From: Actinomadura craniellae
GTDB taxonomy: Bacteria > Actinomycetota > Actinomycetes > Streptosporangiales > Streptosporangiaceae
Direction of reading: 5' to 3'
Assembly: GCF_003289645.1 (NCBI RefSeq)
Contig: NZ_QLYX01000002.1
Coordinates: forward strand, 1-64,000
DNA: 64,000 nucleotides
The first letter of the stretch is position 1. Each line of letters starts with the position of its first letter. A model generated the notes under the pieces. The model was not told the DNA's origin. It worked only from the letters and a program-made list of their open reading frames with translations, and searched no databases. Below are positions 21,127-28,536 of the stretch, piece by piece. The translations under genes were made by a program, and so were the position numbers.

Positions 21127-22419
21127 TCAGGTGTTGCCGACCTCGAGCTCCAGCAGCTCGGCGTAGCGCTCGCGGGCGGCGGCACGGCGGGTGGGCAGGT
21201 GGCCGGACGGCCACATCCCCTCGACCGGCTCGTAGTCCTTGAGCAGCTGCCGGGCCAGCGTGATCTTGTGGACCTCGGTGGGCCCGTCGGCGATGCCCAG
21301 CGCCTGGGCGCCCAGCAGCATGCCGGTGAAGGGCATCTCGCCGGAGACGCCGAGCGCGCCATGCAGGTGCATCGCCCGCTGGACGACGTCGTGGAACACC
21401 TTGGGCAGGGCGGCCTTGACCGCGGCGATGTCCTTGCGGACCTTCTTGTAGTCCTGGTGCTTGTCGATCAGCCAGGCGGTGCGCAGCACCAGCAGCCGGA
21501 ACTGCTCCATCTCGATCCAGCTGTCGGCGATCTTCTCCTGGGTCATCTGGAGGCGCGCCAGCGGGCCGGACCGGGTCTGCCGGGACACCGCCCGCTCGCA
21601 CATCATGTCGAACGCCTTGCGCACCTGGGCGATCGTACGCATCGCGTGGTGGATGCGGCCACCGCCGAGCCGGGTCTGCGCGATGGCGAACGCGCCGCCC
21701 TCCTCGCCGAGCAGGCTCTCGGCCGGTACCCGGACGTCCTCGTAGCGCAGGTAGCCGTGCGAGCCCTCGCGCTCGCCGCCGACGCCCACATTGCGGACGA
21801 TGGTCACCCCGGGGGTGTCGGCGGGCACGAGGAACATCGACATGCCCTGGTAGGCGCTGACGTCGGGGTTGGTCACCACCATCACGATGAGGAACTCGGC
21901 GTGCTTGGCGTTGGAGGAGAACCACTTCTCACCGTTGATCACCCAGCCGTCGCCGTCGCGCACCGCCCGGGTGGTGAACAGGGTGGGGTCGGAGCCGCCG
22001 TGCGGCTCGGTCATCGAGTAGCTGGAGGAGATCTCGCCGTCGAGCAGCGGGCGCAGGTACTTCTTCTTCTGCTCCTCGGTGCCGAAGTGGGCGATGATCT
22101 CGGCGTTCCCGGAGTCGGGGGCCTGGCAGCCGAAGACCGACGGCGCCCACCGGGAACGGCCGAGGATCTCGTTCAGCAGCGCCAGTTTGACCTGGCCGTA
22201 GCCGGCGCCGCCGAGTTCGGGACCCAGGTGGCAGGCCCACAGCCCGCGCTCCCGCACCTGCTGCTGCAACGGCCGGACGATCTTGATGTAGCGGGGGTCG
22301 GCCTTGTCGTAGGGGTCACCGAGCACCAGGTCCAGCGGCTCGACCTCGGTACGGACGAACTCGTCGGCCCAGTCGAGCCGTTCCTGGTACTCGGGGTCGG
22401 TCTCGAAATCCCATGCCAT
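21127..22419 (-). CDS. Acyl-CoA dehydrogenase, ACAD10/11-like
   Basis: 430 residues, a full-length FAD acyl-CoA dehydrogenase. Motifs include SYSMTEPHGGSDPT (FAD/substrate), INGEKWFSSNAKHAEF, and the ACAD10/11-group signature GRIHHAMRTIAQVRKAFDMMCERAVSR. The frame is open far upstream, but ATG at 22419 follows GAGAGGAG and gives the family N-terminus (MAWDFETDPEY). It is divergent from an APH-fold kinase, the same two activities that are fused in mammalian ACAD10/11 and separate in the Pseudomonas Lva pathway. There the kinase phosphorylates a 4-hydroxyacyl-CoA and the dehydrogenase-like enzyme removes the phosphate. I infer that role here. Confidence 0.9.
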   Translation of the reverse strand: MAWDFETDPEYQERLDWADEFVRTEVEPLDLVLGDPYDKADPRYIKIVRPLQQQVRERGLWACHLGPELGGAGYGQVKLALLNEILGRSRWAPSVFGCQAPDSGNAEIIAHFGTEEQKKKYLRPLLDGEISSSYSMTEPHGGSDPTLFTTRAVRDGDGWVINGEKWFSSNAKHAEFLIVMVVTNPDVSAYQGMSMFLVPADTPGVTIVRNVGVGGEREGSHGYLRYEDVRVPAESLLGEEGGAFAIAQTRLGGGRIHHAMRTIAQVRKAFDMMCERAVSRQTRSGPLARLQMTQEKIADSWIEMEQFRLLVLRTAWLIDKHQDYKKVRKDIAAVKAALPKVFHDVVQRAMHLHGALGVSGEMPFTGMLLGAQALGIADGPTEVHKITLARQLLKDYEPVEGMWPSGHLPTRRAAARERYAELLELEVGNT

Positions 22420-22467
22420 GGGGGCTCCTCTCACCTCGCCCTGATAATCGCCTCTCCTCAGGAAGTA

Positions 22468-22479
22468 ATGCAAGTGCAT
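22468..22479. promoter_or_regulatory. Palindromic operator candidate between the dehydrogenase and kinase genes
   Basis: ATGCA-AG-TGCAT is a perfect 5-2-5 palindrome in the 109-base region between two divergent genes. A wider GTAA...TTAC pairing surrounds it. It is the best-placed site for the TetR protein encoded at the end of the dehydrogenase unit. Confidence 0.4.
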
Positions 22480-22528
22480 CAATGTTACCCTCCGATCCCC
22501 GTAGGCGACCTTGGAACCGGAGTGAGCC

Positions 22529-23584
22529 GTGGCCGACATCGACCCCGCCCTCGTGGACTTCGCCGTGCTCGCGGACTGGATGGACGCCCAGGGGCTGCCC
22601 GGCGGGCCCATCGAGGAGGCGGTGCAACTCGGCGGCGGAACGCAGAACATCCTGCTCCGTTTCACCCGGGGCGGCCGGGCGTACGTGCTGCGCCGCGGCC
22701 CCCGGCACCTGCGGTCCAGGACGAACGAGGTGCTGCGCCGGGAGGCCCGGGTGCTCGCCGCGCTGGACGGCGGCGACGTTCCCGCGCCCCGGCTGATCGC
22801 GGCCTGCCCGGACGAGAACGTCATGAACGGCGCGGTCTTCTACCTGATGACGCCGGTCGACGGCTTCAACGCCACCGTCGCGCTGCCCGAGCCGTTCGCG
22901 AGTGACGCGGCGCTACGGCACCGGATGGGGCTCGACGCGGCGGCGGCGCTGTCGGCCCTCGCCGCGGTCGACCACGAGGCGGTGGGACTGGCGGACTTCG
23001 GCCGCCCGGCGGGCTTCCTGGAGCGGCAGGTCGGCCGGTGGACGGCCGAACTGGAGTCCTACGGCGCACTGGAGGGCTACCCCGGCCCGGAGATCCCCGG
23101 GCTGGCGGAGGTGGCCGGCTGGCTGGAGGCCAACCGGCCCACCACCTGGCGACCGGGCATCATGCACGGCGACTACCACCTGGCCAACCTGATGTTCGCC
23201 CACGACGCCCCCCGGGTGGCCGCGATCGTGGACTGGGAGATGTGCACGATCGGCGACCCGCTGCTGGACCTGGGCTGGCTGCTGGCCACCTGGCCGGGCG
23301 ACGACGACAGCGCCGCCATCGCCGGGCCGCTGGGGCTGGCGGGCGGCCTGCCGACCACCGACGAACTGATCGCCCGCTACGCCGAACGCCCCGCGGCGAC
23401 CGCGGGGCGGGACCTGGCGTCGATCACCTGGTACACGGTCATGGCCTGCTTCAAGCTCGGCATCGTGCTGGAAGGCACGCACGCCCGGGCCTGCGCGGGC
23501 AAGGCGCCCAAGGAGACCGGCGACCTGCTGCACTCCGTCACGCTCGGACTGTTCGGGCGGGCCCGCACCCTCATCAAAGCTTAG
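22529..23584 (+). CDS. APH-fold phosphotransferase, ACAD10/11 kinase-type
   Basis: 351 residues. The kinase fold shows the Brenner motif HGDYHLANLM (catalytic Asp and Asn) and the metal-binding VDWEMCTIGDPLLDLGWLLA segment near residues 210-255, the pattern of the phosphotransferase half of ACAD10/11 and of LvaA-like proteins, not of antibiotic kinases. It should phosphorylate the hydroxyl of 4-hydroxyacyl-CoAs for the divergent dehydrogenase. GTG start after GGAG. An iron box overlaps its stop codon but belongs to the downstream transporter genes. Confidence 0.9.
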   Translation: MADIDPALVDFAVLADWMDAQGLPGGPIEEAVQLGGGTQNILLRFTRGGRAYVLRRGPRHLRSRTNEVLRREARVLAALDGGDVPAPRLIAACPDENVMNGAVFYLMTPVDGFNATVALPEPFASDAALRHRMGLDAAAALSALAAVDHEAVGLADFGRPAGFLERQVGRWTAELESYGALEGYPGPEIPGLAEVAGWLEANRPTTWRPGIMHGDYHLANLMFAHDAPRVAAIVDWEMCTIGDPLLDLGWLLATWPGDDDSAAIAGPLGLAGGLPTTDELIARYAERPAATAGRDLASITWYTVMACFKLGIVLEGTHARACAGKAPKETGDLLHSVTLGLFGRARTLIKA

Positions 23585-23599
23585 GTTAGCCTTAGCTAA
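23581..23599. promoter_or_regulatory. Iron box upstream of the ABC half-transporter pair
   Basis: TTAGGTTAGCCTTAGCTAA closely matches the IdeR/DmdR consensus (TTAGGTTAGGCTAACCTAA). It overlaps the stop codon of the kinase gene and lies about 80 bases before the transporter start. A half-match, GGTTAGGCTTCC, follows at 23618-23629. It implies derepression of the exporter under iron starvation. Confidence 0.8.
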
Positions 23600-23679
23600 A
23601 TTATTTACCGGGTTTTCGGTTAGGCTTCCGGCGCGACGGAGCGCCCGCCCCCGGGCCCCGTACGGCGACGGAGGTGCGG

Positions 23680-25392
23680 GTGGGCGCTGCAAGAGCGCCG
23701 GGACGACGGGTCCTGGTAGGAGCGATCAGGAGCCGGGGCCGAGACGTGACCCTGAGCACGCTGCTGGCCACCGGCCACCAGGCCGGCGAGGCCCTGGTCC
23801 CCGTGGTGATCGGCGTGGTGATCGACCAGGCGGTGACCGGAGGCGACACCGGCGCGCTGGTGCGCTGGCTGGTGGTCCTCGGGCTGGTCTTCGCCGGGCT
23901 GTCCTACAGCTTCCGGTTCGGCGCCCGGTTCCAGGAGAGGGGCGCCGAACGCGCCGAGCACGCCCTCCGGCTACAGATCACCGAGCGGGTGCTGGACGCC
24001 CGCGGCGGGGCCGAGCAGGGCCGGCTGCCAGGCGCCCTGGCCAACATCGCCACCGGCGACGCCCGCCGGGTCGGCGCGGTGAACCTGGTGCTGCCCGCCG
24101 GGTTCTCCGCGATCGCCGGCCTGCTGGTCGGCGCCACCATGCTGCTGCGGGTCTCGGTGCCGCTCGGGCTGCTGGTCTTCCTCGGCCTGCCGCCGGTGCT
24201 CTGGCTGGCCCACCGGCTGGGCCGGCCGCTCGAACGGCGCAGCGAGGACGAGCAGGAGCGCGCGGCGCACGCCTCCGGGGTGGCGGCCGACCTGGTCACC
24301 GGGCTGCGGGTGCTCAAGGGAATCGGCGCGGAACGCGCGGCGGTCGACCGCTACCGGCGGACCAGCCAGGACTCGCTGGCGGCCACCCGGCGAGCCGCCG
24401 GCGCCCAGGCCTGGCTCGGCGGCGCCATGGTCACCCTGACCGGCGTGTTCATCGCGGCGGTCGCGCTGGTCGGCGGGCGGCTGGCCGCCGCCGACGAGAT
24501 CAGCGTCGGGGAGCTCGTGGCGGCCGTCGGGCTGGCGCAGTTCCTGCTCACCCCGCTGTCGATCCTGTCGTGGGTGAACGGCGAGCTGGCCCAGGCGCGC
24601 GCGTCCGCCGGCCGGATCGCCGAGTTGCTGGCCGCCCCGCCGGCCGTGCCCTCCGGCACCGCCGCACCGCCGGAGCCCGTCCGCGGCCGGATCCGGCTCG
24701 CCGGCGTCTCGCACGCCGCGCTGCGCAACCTGGACCTGGAGACCGCCCCGGGCGAGATGCTGGGCGTGGTGGCCCGCGACCCCGCCGCCGCCACCGCCCT
24801 GCTCGCCTGCCTGGGCCGCGACCTGGACCCCGCCGCGGGCGAAGTGGAGCTGGACGGGGTATCGCTGCGCGACCTGGATCCGGCCGACGTGCGCGCCGCC
24901 GTCCTGGTGGCCGGGCACGACGCCGAACTGTTCGAGGGCACCCTGCTCGACAACGTCACCGCCTGCCGTCCCGAACCGGCGGCCGAGACCGTACCGGAGG
25001 CCGTGACGGCGGCGATGCGGGCGGCGGCCGCCGACGAGGTGGCGCGGGCGCTGCCCGAGGGGACGGCGACCCCGGTCGCCGAGCGGGGGCGGTCGCTGTC
25101 CGGCGGGCAGCGGCAGCGGGTGGCGCTGGCCCGGGCGCTGGCCGCCGACCCCCCCGTCCTGGTCGTCCACGACCCGACCACCGCGGTCGACGCGGTGACC
25201 GAGGCCCGGATCGCGGCCGGGCTGCGCGAGGCCCGGCGGGGCCGCACGACCATCGTGGTGGCCACCAGCCCGGCCCTGCTGGCCGTCGCCGACCGGGTGG
25301 TGGTCGTCGAGGACGGCGCGGCGGTCGCCGAGGGCTCCCATTTCGACCTGGTCCGCGACCACGCGGGTTACCGATCGGCGGTGTTGTCGTGA
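23680..25392 (+). CDS. ABC half-transporter A with degenerate nucleotide-binding site
   Basis: 570 residues: six-helix transmembrane domain (about 1-310), then a nucleotide-binding domain. The signature [15 protein letters not shown] is intact, but the Walker A lysine loop is missing (VVARDPAAATALL), Walker B reads VLVVHDPTTAVD, the Q-loop glutamine is lost (VAGHDAELF) and the H-loop histidine is replaced (VVATSPALL). It can therefore only contribute the signature to its partner's site. GTG at 23680 has GGAGG 5 bases upstream; an in-frame GTG lies two codons earlier. It overlaps the partner gene by 4 bases. The iron box and the NRPS neighbourhood suggest siderophore export, or import in the manner of IrtAB. 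Confidence 0.88.
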   Translation: MGAARAPGRRVLVGAIRSRGRDVTLSTLLATGHQAGEALVPVVIGVVIDQAVTGGDTGALVRWLVVLGLVFAGLSYSFRFGARFQERGAERAEHALRLQITERVLDARGGAEQGRLPGALANIATGDARRVGAVNLVLPAGFSAIAGLLVGATMLLRVSVPLGLLVFLGLPPVLWLAHRLGRPLERRSEDEQERAAHASGVAADLVTGLRVLKGIGAERAAVDRYRRTSQDSLAATRRAAGAQAWLGGAMVTLTGVFIAAVALVGGRLAAADEISVGELVAAVGLAQFLLTPLSILSWVNGELAQARASAGRIAELLAAPPAVPSGTAAPPEPVRGRIRLAGVSHAALRNLDLETAPGEMLGVVARDPAAATALLACLGRDLDPAAGEVELDGVSLRDLDPADVRAAVLVAGHDAELFEGTLLDNVTACRPEPAAETVPEAVTAAMRAAAADEVARALPEGTATPVAERGRSLSGGQRQRVALARALAADPPVLVVHDPTTAVDAVTEARIAAGLREARRGRTTIVVATSPALLAVADRVVVVEDGAAVAEGSHFDLVRDHAGYRSAVLS

Positions 25393-27158
25393 CGGCTGTC
25401 GCGCAGGAGGAACGCGAGCTGCTGCCCCGGGCGAGCGGGGCACGGGTCCGCGCCACGGTGGGCGAGCTGCTGCGCCCGCACCGGGGGCTGCTGGTGGCCG
25501 GCTTCGGGATCCTGGTGGCGTCCACCGCGATCGGCCTGCTCATCGCGCCCCTGCTCGGGTACGTCGTCGACCTGGTGGTCGACGGGCGGCCGCCCGACGC
25601 GATCACCACGCCGGTGGTGCTGCTGGTCGCGGTCGCCGTCGCGCAGGGGATGACGGGCGCGGCCGGCGTGTCCCTGATCGCCCGGCTCGGCGAGGGGGTG
25701 CTGGCGACGCTGCGCGAGCGTTTCGTGGAACGTGCCGTGCACCTGCCGCTGGAACGGGTGGAGGCCGCCGGATCCGGCGACCTGTCCTCCCGGGTCACCA
25801 ACGACGTGTCGGTGATCGCCGAGGCGGTGCGCCGGGCACTGCCCGAACTGGCCCGGTCCGCGCTCACCATCGTGCTGACCCTGGTGGGGCTGGCCGTGCT
25901 GGACTGGCGGTTCATGCTCGCCGCGCTGCTGGCCGCCCCGATCCAGATCAACACCGTGCGCTGGTACCTGCGGAACGCACCGCAGGTGTACACCGCGCAC
26001 CGGGTCGCGGTCGGCGCCCAGCAGCAGCAGTTGCTCGACACGGTGGGCGGGGCGGGCACGGTCCGCGCGCTGGGCCTGGCCGACGAGCACGTGGCGCGGG
26101 TGACCCGGCGCTCGCTGTCGGCGGTGGACCTGGCGCTGCGCGGCATCCGGCTGCTGACCCGCTTCTACGCCCGGCTCAACCTCGCCGAGTACATCGGGCT
26201 CACCGCCGTGCTGGTGACCGGTTTCCTGCTGGTCCGCGGCGGCCACGCCAGCATCGGCACCGCCACCGCCGCCGCGCTGTACTTCCACAGCCTCTTCACC
26301 CCGCTCAACCTCGCCCTCGGCCTGGTGGACGACGCCCAGTCCGCCCTGGTCAGCCTGGCCCGCCTGGTCGGCGTCACCGACCTCGCGCACGAGGCGCCCG
26401 CGGCGGCGCCGGCGCGGCCGGAGTCCGCGGGGGTGCCGGTGAAGCTGGCCGGGGTGGGGCACGCCTACCGGCCGGGGCACCCGGTGCTGCACGGCGTCGA
26501 CCTGGAGATCGCCGCGGGCGAGCGGGTCGCGCTGGTCGGCGCCAGCGGGGCCGGGAAGACCACGCTGGCCAAGCTGATCGCGGGCGTCCACCGGCCGACC
26601 GCCGGCTCGATCTCCCTGGGCGGCGTCGAGCCCGGGGACGGGCGGACGGCCGCGCTGATCACCCAGGAGGTGCACGTCTTCGCCGGGACGCTCGCCGACG
26701 ACCTGCGGCTGGCCCGCCCGGACGCCACCGACGAGGAGCTGTCGGCCGCGCTCGACCGGGTCGGCGCGCTGGACTGGGTGCGGGCCCTGCCCGAGGGGCC
26801 GCGGACCGTGGTCGGCGAGGGCGGCCACCGCCTCACCGTGGCCCAGGCCCAGCAGCTCGCCCTGGCCCGGCTGGTGCTCGCCGATCCCCCGGTCGCCGTG
26901 CTCGACGAGGCCACCGCGGAGGCCGGTAGCGCCGGCGCCCGCGAACTGGAGCTCGCCGCCGACCGGGCGCTGGCCGGCCGGACCGCACTGATCGTGGCGC
27001 ACCGCCTCACCCAGGCCGCCGCCGCCGACCGCGTGGTGGTGCTGGACGCCGGCCGGGTCGTCGAGAGCGGCGCCCACGACGAGCTGGCCGCCCGCCCCGA
27101 CGGGCGGTACGCCGCCCTCTGGCGGGCCTGGTCCGACACCCGCCGGGACGAGGGGTAG
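25389..27158 (+). CDS. ABC half-transporter B with intact Walker sites
   Basis: 589 residues: transmembrane domain (about 25-330) and a nucleotide-binding domain with Walker A GASGAGKTT, Q-loop ALITQEVHVF, Walker B VAVLDEATAEAG and H-loop LIVAHRL. Its signature reads LTVAQAQQ instead of LSGGQ, and the D-loop aspartate is lost. The defects mirror those of the first half-transporter: together they form one complete ATP site (this Walker A with that LSGGQ) and one dead site. GTG start overlaps the previous stop (GTGA). A 19-bp hairpin downstream ends the unit. Confidence 0.9.
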   Translation: MTAVAQEERELLPRASGARVRATVGELLRPHRGLLVAGFGILVASTAIGLLIAPLLGYVVDLVVDGRPPDAITTPVVLLVAVAVAQGMTGAAGVSLIARLGEGVLATLRERFVERAVHLPLERVEAAGSGDLSSRVTNDVSVIAEAVRRALPELARSALTIVLTLVGLAVLDWRFMLAALLAAPIQINTVRWYLRNAPQVYTAHRVAVGAQQQQLLDTVGGAGTVRALGLADEHVARVTRRSLSAVDLALRGIRLLTRFYARLNLAEYIGLTAVLVTGFLLVRGGHASIGTATAAALYFHSLFTPLNLALGLVDDAQSALVSLARLVGVTDLAHEAPAAAPARPESAGVPVKLAGVGHAYRPGHPVLHGVDLEIAAGERVALVGASGAGKTTLAKLIAGVHRPTAGSISLGGVEPGDGRTAALITQEVHVFAGTLADDLRLARPDATDEELSAALDRVGALDWVRALPEGPRTVVGEGGHRLTVAQAQQLALARLVLADPPVAVLDEATAEAGSAGARELELAADRALAGRTALIVAHRLTQAAAADRVVVLDAGRVVESGAHDELAARPDGRYAALWRAWSDTRRDEG

Positions 27159-27290
27159 CCCGCATCCCGGGCGGTCGGCGGGGTGCGTCCCGGGAGGAGG
27201 GGTAGCCCGCGCCCCAGGCGGTGGGCAAGGTGCGCCCCGGGGCGAGGGGTGGCCCGCGCGGTGGGCGGGGGTGCGTCCCCGCCGGCCCCG
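27150..27290 (+). repeat. 47-bp tandem repeat over the transporter stop codon
   Basis: Three imperfect copies start at 27150, 27197 and 27244, each beginning GAGGGGT(A/G)GCCCGC. The first copy contains the last codons and the TAG stop of the half-transporter B gene, so the array seems to come from duplication of that gene's 3' end. No coding function is seen. Confidence 0.75.
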
Positions 27291-27327
27291 GGCCGGCCGC
27301 CCGGACGAGCGGCCGGCCCGGGGCCGG
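27282..27327 (+). terminator. 19-bp hairpin terminator of the ABC transporter unit
   Basis: A perfect 19-bp stem, CCGGCCCCGGGCCGGCCGC with its exact complement at 27309-27327, closes an 8-base loop (CCGGACGA). There is no U-run, as is usual for high-GC actinobacterial terminators. It lies between the transporter pair and the next gene, 91 bases before that gene's start. Confidence 0.7.
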
Positions 27328-27417
27328 TGCCGGCGGGCTCACCGAACCGGACGTACGATCGACGGCTGGGCCGCCGGACTCCCCGGGCGGCCACGCAGTC
27401 AGCCCCAGGAGACCGTG

Positions 27418-28194
27418 ATGGACCCCGCGCACGCCGCCCTGCTCGCCGGAGCGGGCTTCCTGGCCGGTGTCTGCAACGCCGTCGCCGGCGGCGGCACCCT
27501 GCTGACCTTCCCCGCGCTGCTGGCGACCGGGTTGCCGCCGGTGGCGGCCAACGTCACCAACACGGTGGCCGTCTGGCCGGGGTACCTGGGCGGGACGGCG
27601 GCCTTCCGGGAACGGCTGCGCGAACGGCGGCCGCTGATCGCCCGGCTGCTGGTCACGGCCCTGCTCGGCGGGGTGGTCGGCACCGTGCTGCTGCTGGCCG
27701 CACCGGCCGAGGTGTTCGACGCCGTGGTGCCCTACCTGGTGCTCGGGGCCACCGCGATCTTCGGTCTCCAGCCGATGCTGACGCGCCGGCTGAACCGGCG
27801 GCGGTCCGCGGACACCGCTGACGGTACCGGCTCCGAGGACCGGACGGTCGGTGCGCCGCTCACCGCGGCGATGTTCCTGGGCGGGGCCTACGGCGCCTAC
27901 TTCGGTGGCGGGCTGGGCTTCATCCTGCTCGCCGTGCTCATGCTCGGCGTGAGCGCCGAGCTCAGGTTCCTCAACGGCGTGAAGGCGCTGCTGTCCCTGG
28001 GGGTCAACACGGTCGCCCTGCTGGTGTTCGTCGTCTTCGGGGACGTCCACTGGCTCTCGGTCGCGATCATCGGCCCGCTCTGCCTGCTCGGCGGCGTGGT
28101 CGGCGGGCGGCTGGCCCAGCGGCTCTCCGCGACCGCGCTCCGCACGGTGGTCGTGGTGTTCGGGCTCGCCGTCGGCGTCGCCATGCTCCGCTGA
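27418..28194 (+). CDS. TSUP (TauE/SafE) family permease
   Basis: 258 residues, about seven to eight hydrophobic segments in two related halves, with glycine-rich LAGVCNAVAGGGTLLTFPALL near the N-terminus and MFLGGAYGAYFGGGLGFILLAV in the second half, typical of the sulfite/sulfoacetate exporter superfamily. The substrate is not deducible. ATG follows AGGAG by 5 bases; the longer open frame upstream lies in the GC-rich hairpin region. It lies inside the siderophore locus but has no iron box of its own, so a link to iron is doubtful. It is convergent with mbtH. Confidence 0.85.
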   Translation: MDPAHAALLAGAGFLAGVCNAVAGGGTLLTFPALLATGLPPVAANVTNTVAVWPGYLGGTAAFRERLRERRPLIARLLVTALLGGVVGTVLLLAAPAEVFDAVVPYLVLGATAIFGLQPMLTRRLNRRRSADTADGTGSEDRTVGAPLTAAMFLGGAYGAYFGGGLGFILLAVLMLGVSAELRFLNGVKALLSLGVNTVALLVFVVFGDVHWLSVAIIGPLCLLGGVVGGRLAQRLSATALRTVVVVFGLAVGVAMLR

Positions 28195-28251
28195 GCGTGC
28201 GGCCGGGGCCCGGCTGCCCGCGTGCCGGGAACGGGGCCGTCCGCACGCGGA

Positions 28252-28275
28252 CCGGGCCACCGGCAGGTGGCCCGG
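28252..28275. terminator. Bidirectional terminator between the TSUP permease and mbtH
   Basis: CCGGGCCACC, loop GGCA, GGTGGCCCGG: a perfect 10-bp stem with a tetraloop, ending 1 base before the mbtH stop codon and lying between two convergent genes. A further GCGTGCGG...CCGCACGC pairing lies on its left. Confidence 0.65.
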
Positions 28276-28276
28276 A

Positions 28277-28498
28277 TCAGCCGGTGGAGCGGGTCTCCAT
28301 GCTCTCGACCAGGCTCCTGGGGCGCAGGTCGGTCCAGTTGGCCTCGACGTAGGCCAGGCAGGCGTCCCGGGTGTCCTCGCCGAAGGCCGTGGTCCAGCCG
28401 GCGGGGATCTCGGCGAAGGACGGCCACAGCGAGTGCTGGCCCTCGTCGTTGACGAGCACCAGGTAGCGGCCGTCGGCGTCCTCGAACGGGTTGGTCAC
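28277..28498 (-). CDS. MbtH-like NRPS chaperone
   Basis: 73 residues, the exact size of the MbtH family, with its signature residues: [19 protein letters not shown] at the start, [13 protein letters not shown] in the middle and WTDLRPRSL at the end. MbtH proteins bind adenylation domains and are needed for their folding or activity. GTG start at 28498 with AAGGAG 6 bases upstream, 38 bases after the NRPS stop and on the same strand, so it is the last gene of the binding protein-NRPS-mbtH unit. It most likely serves the A domains of that NRPS. Confidence 0.96.
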   Translation of the reverse strand: MTNPFEDADGRYLVLVNDEGQHSLWPSFAEIPAGWTTAFGEDTRDACLAYVEANWTDLRPRSLVESMETRSTG

Positions 28499-28536
28499 GT
28501 GCGTCTCCTTGAACGGGTTGCGGATGGTCCGGCCGG

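Noticed and set aside
22529-23584. Aminoglycoside resistance kinase
   Set aside because: The motif set and the divergent acyl-CoA dehydrogenase point to the ACAD10/11 kinase group.
27418-28194. TSUP permease as the siderophore exporter
   Set aside because: No iron box in front, separated from the ABC genes by a strong terminator, and the family handles sulfur compounds.
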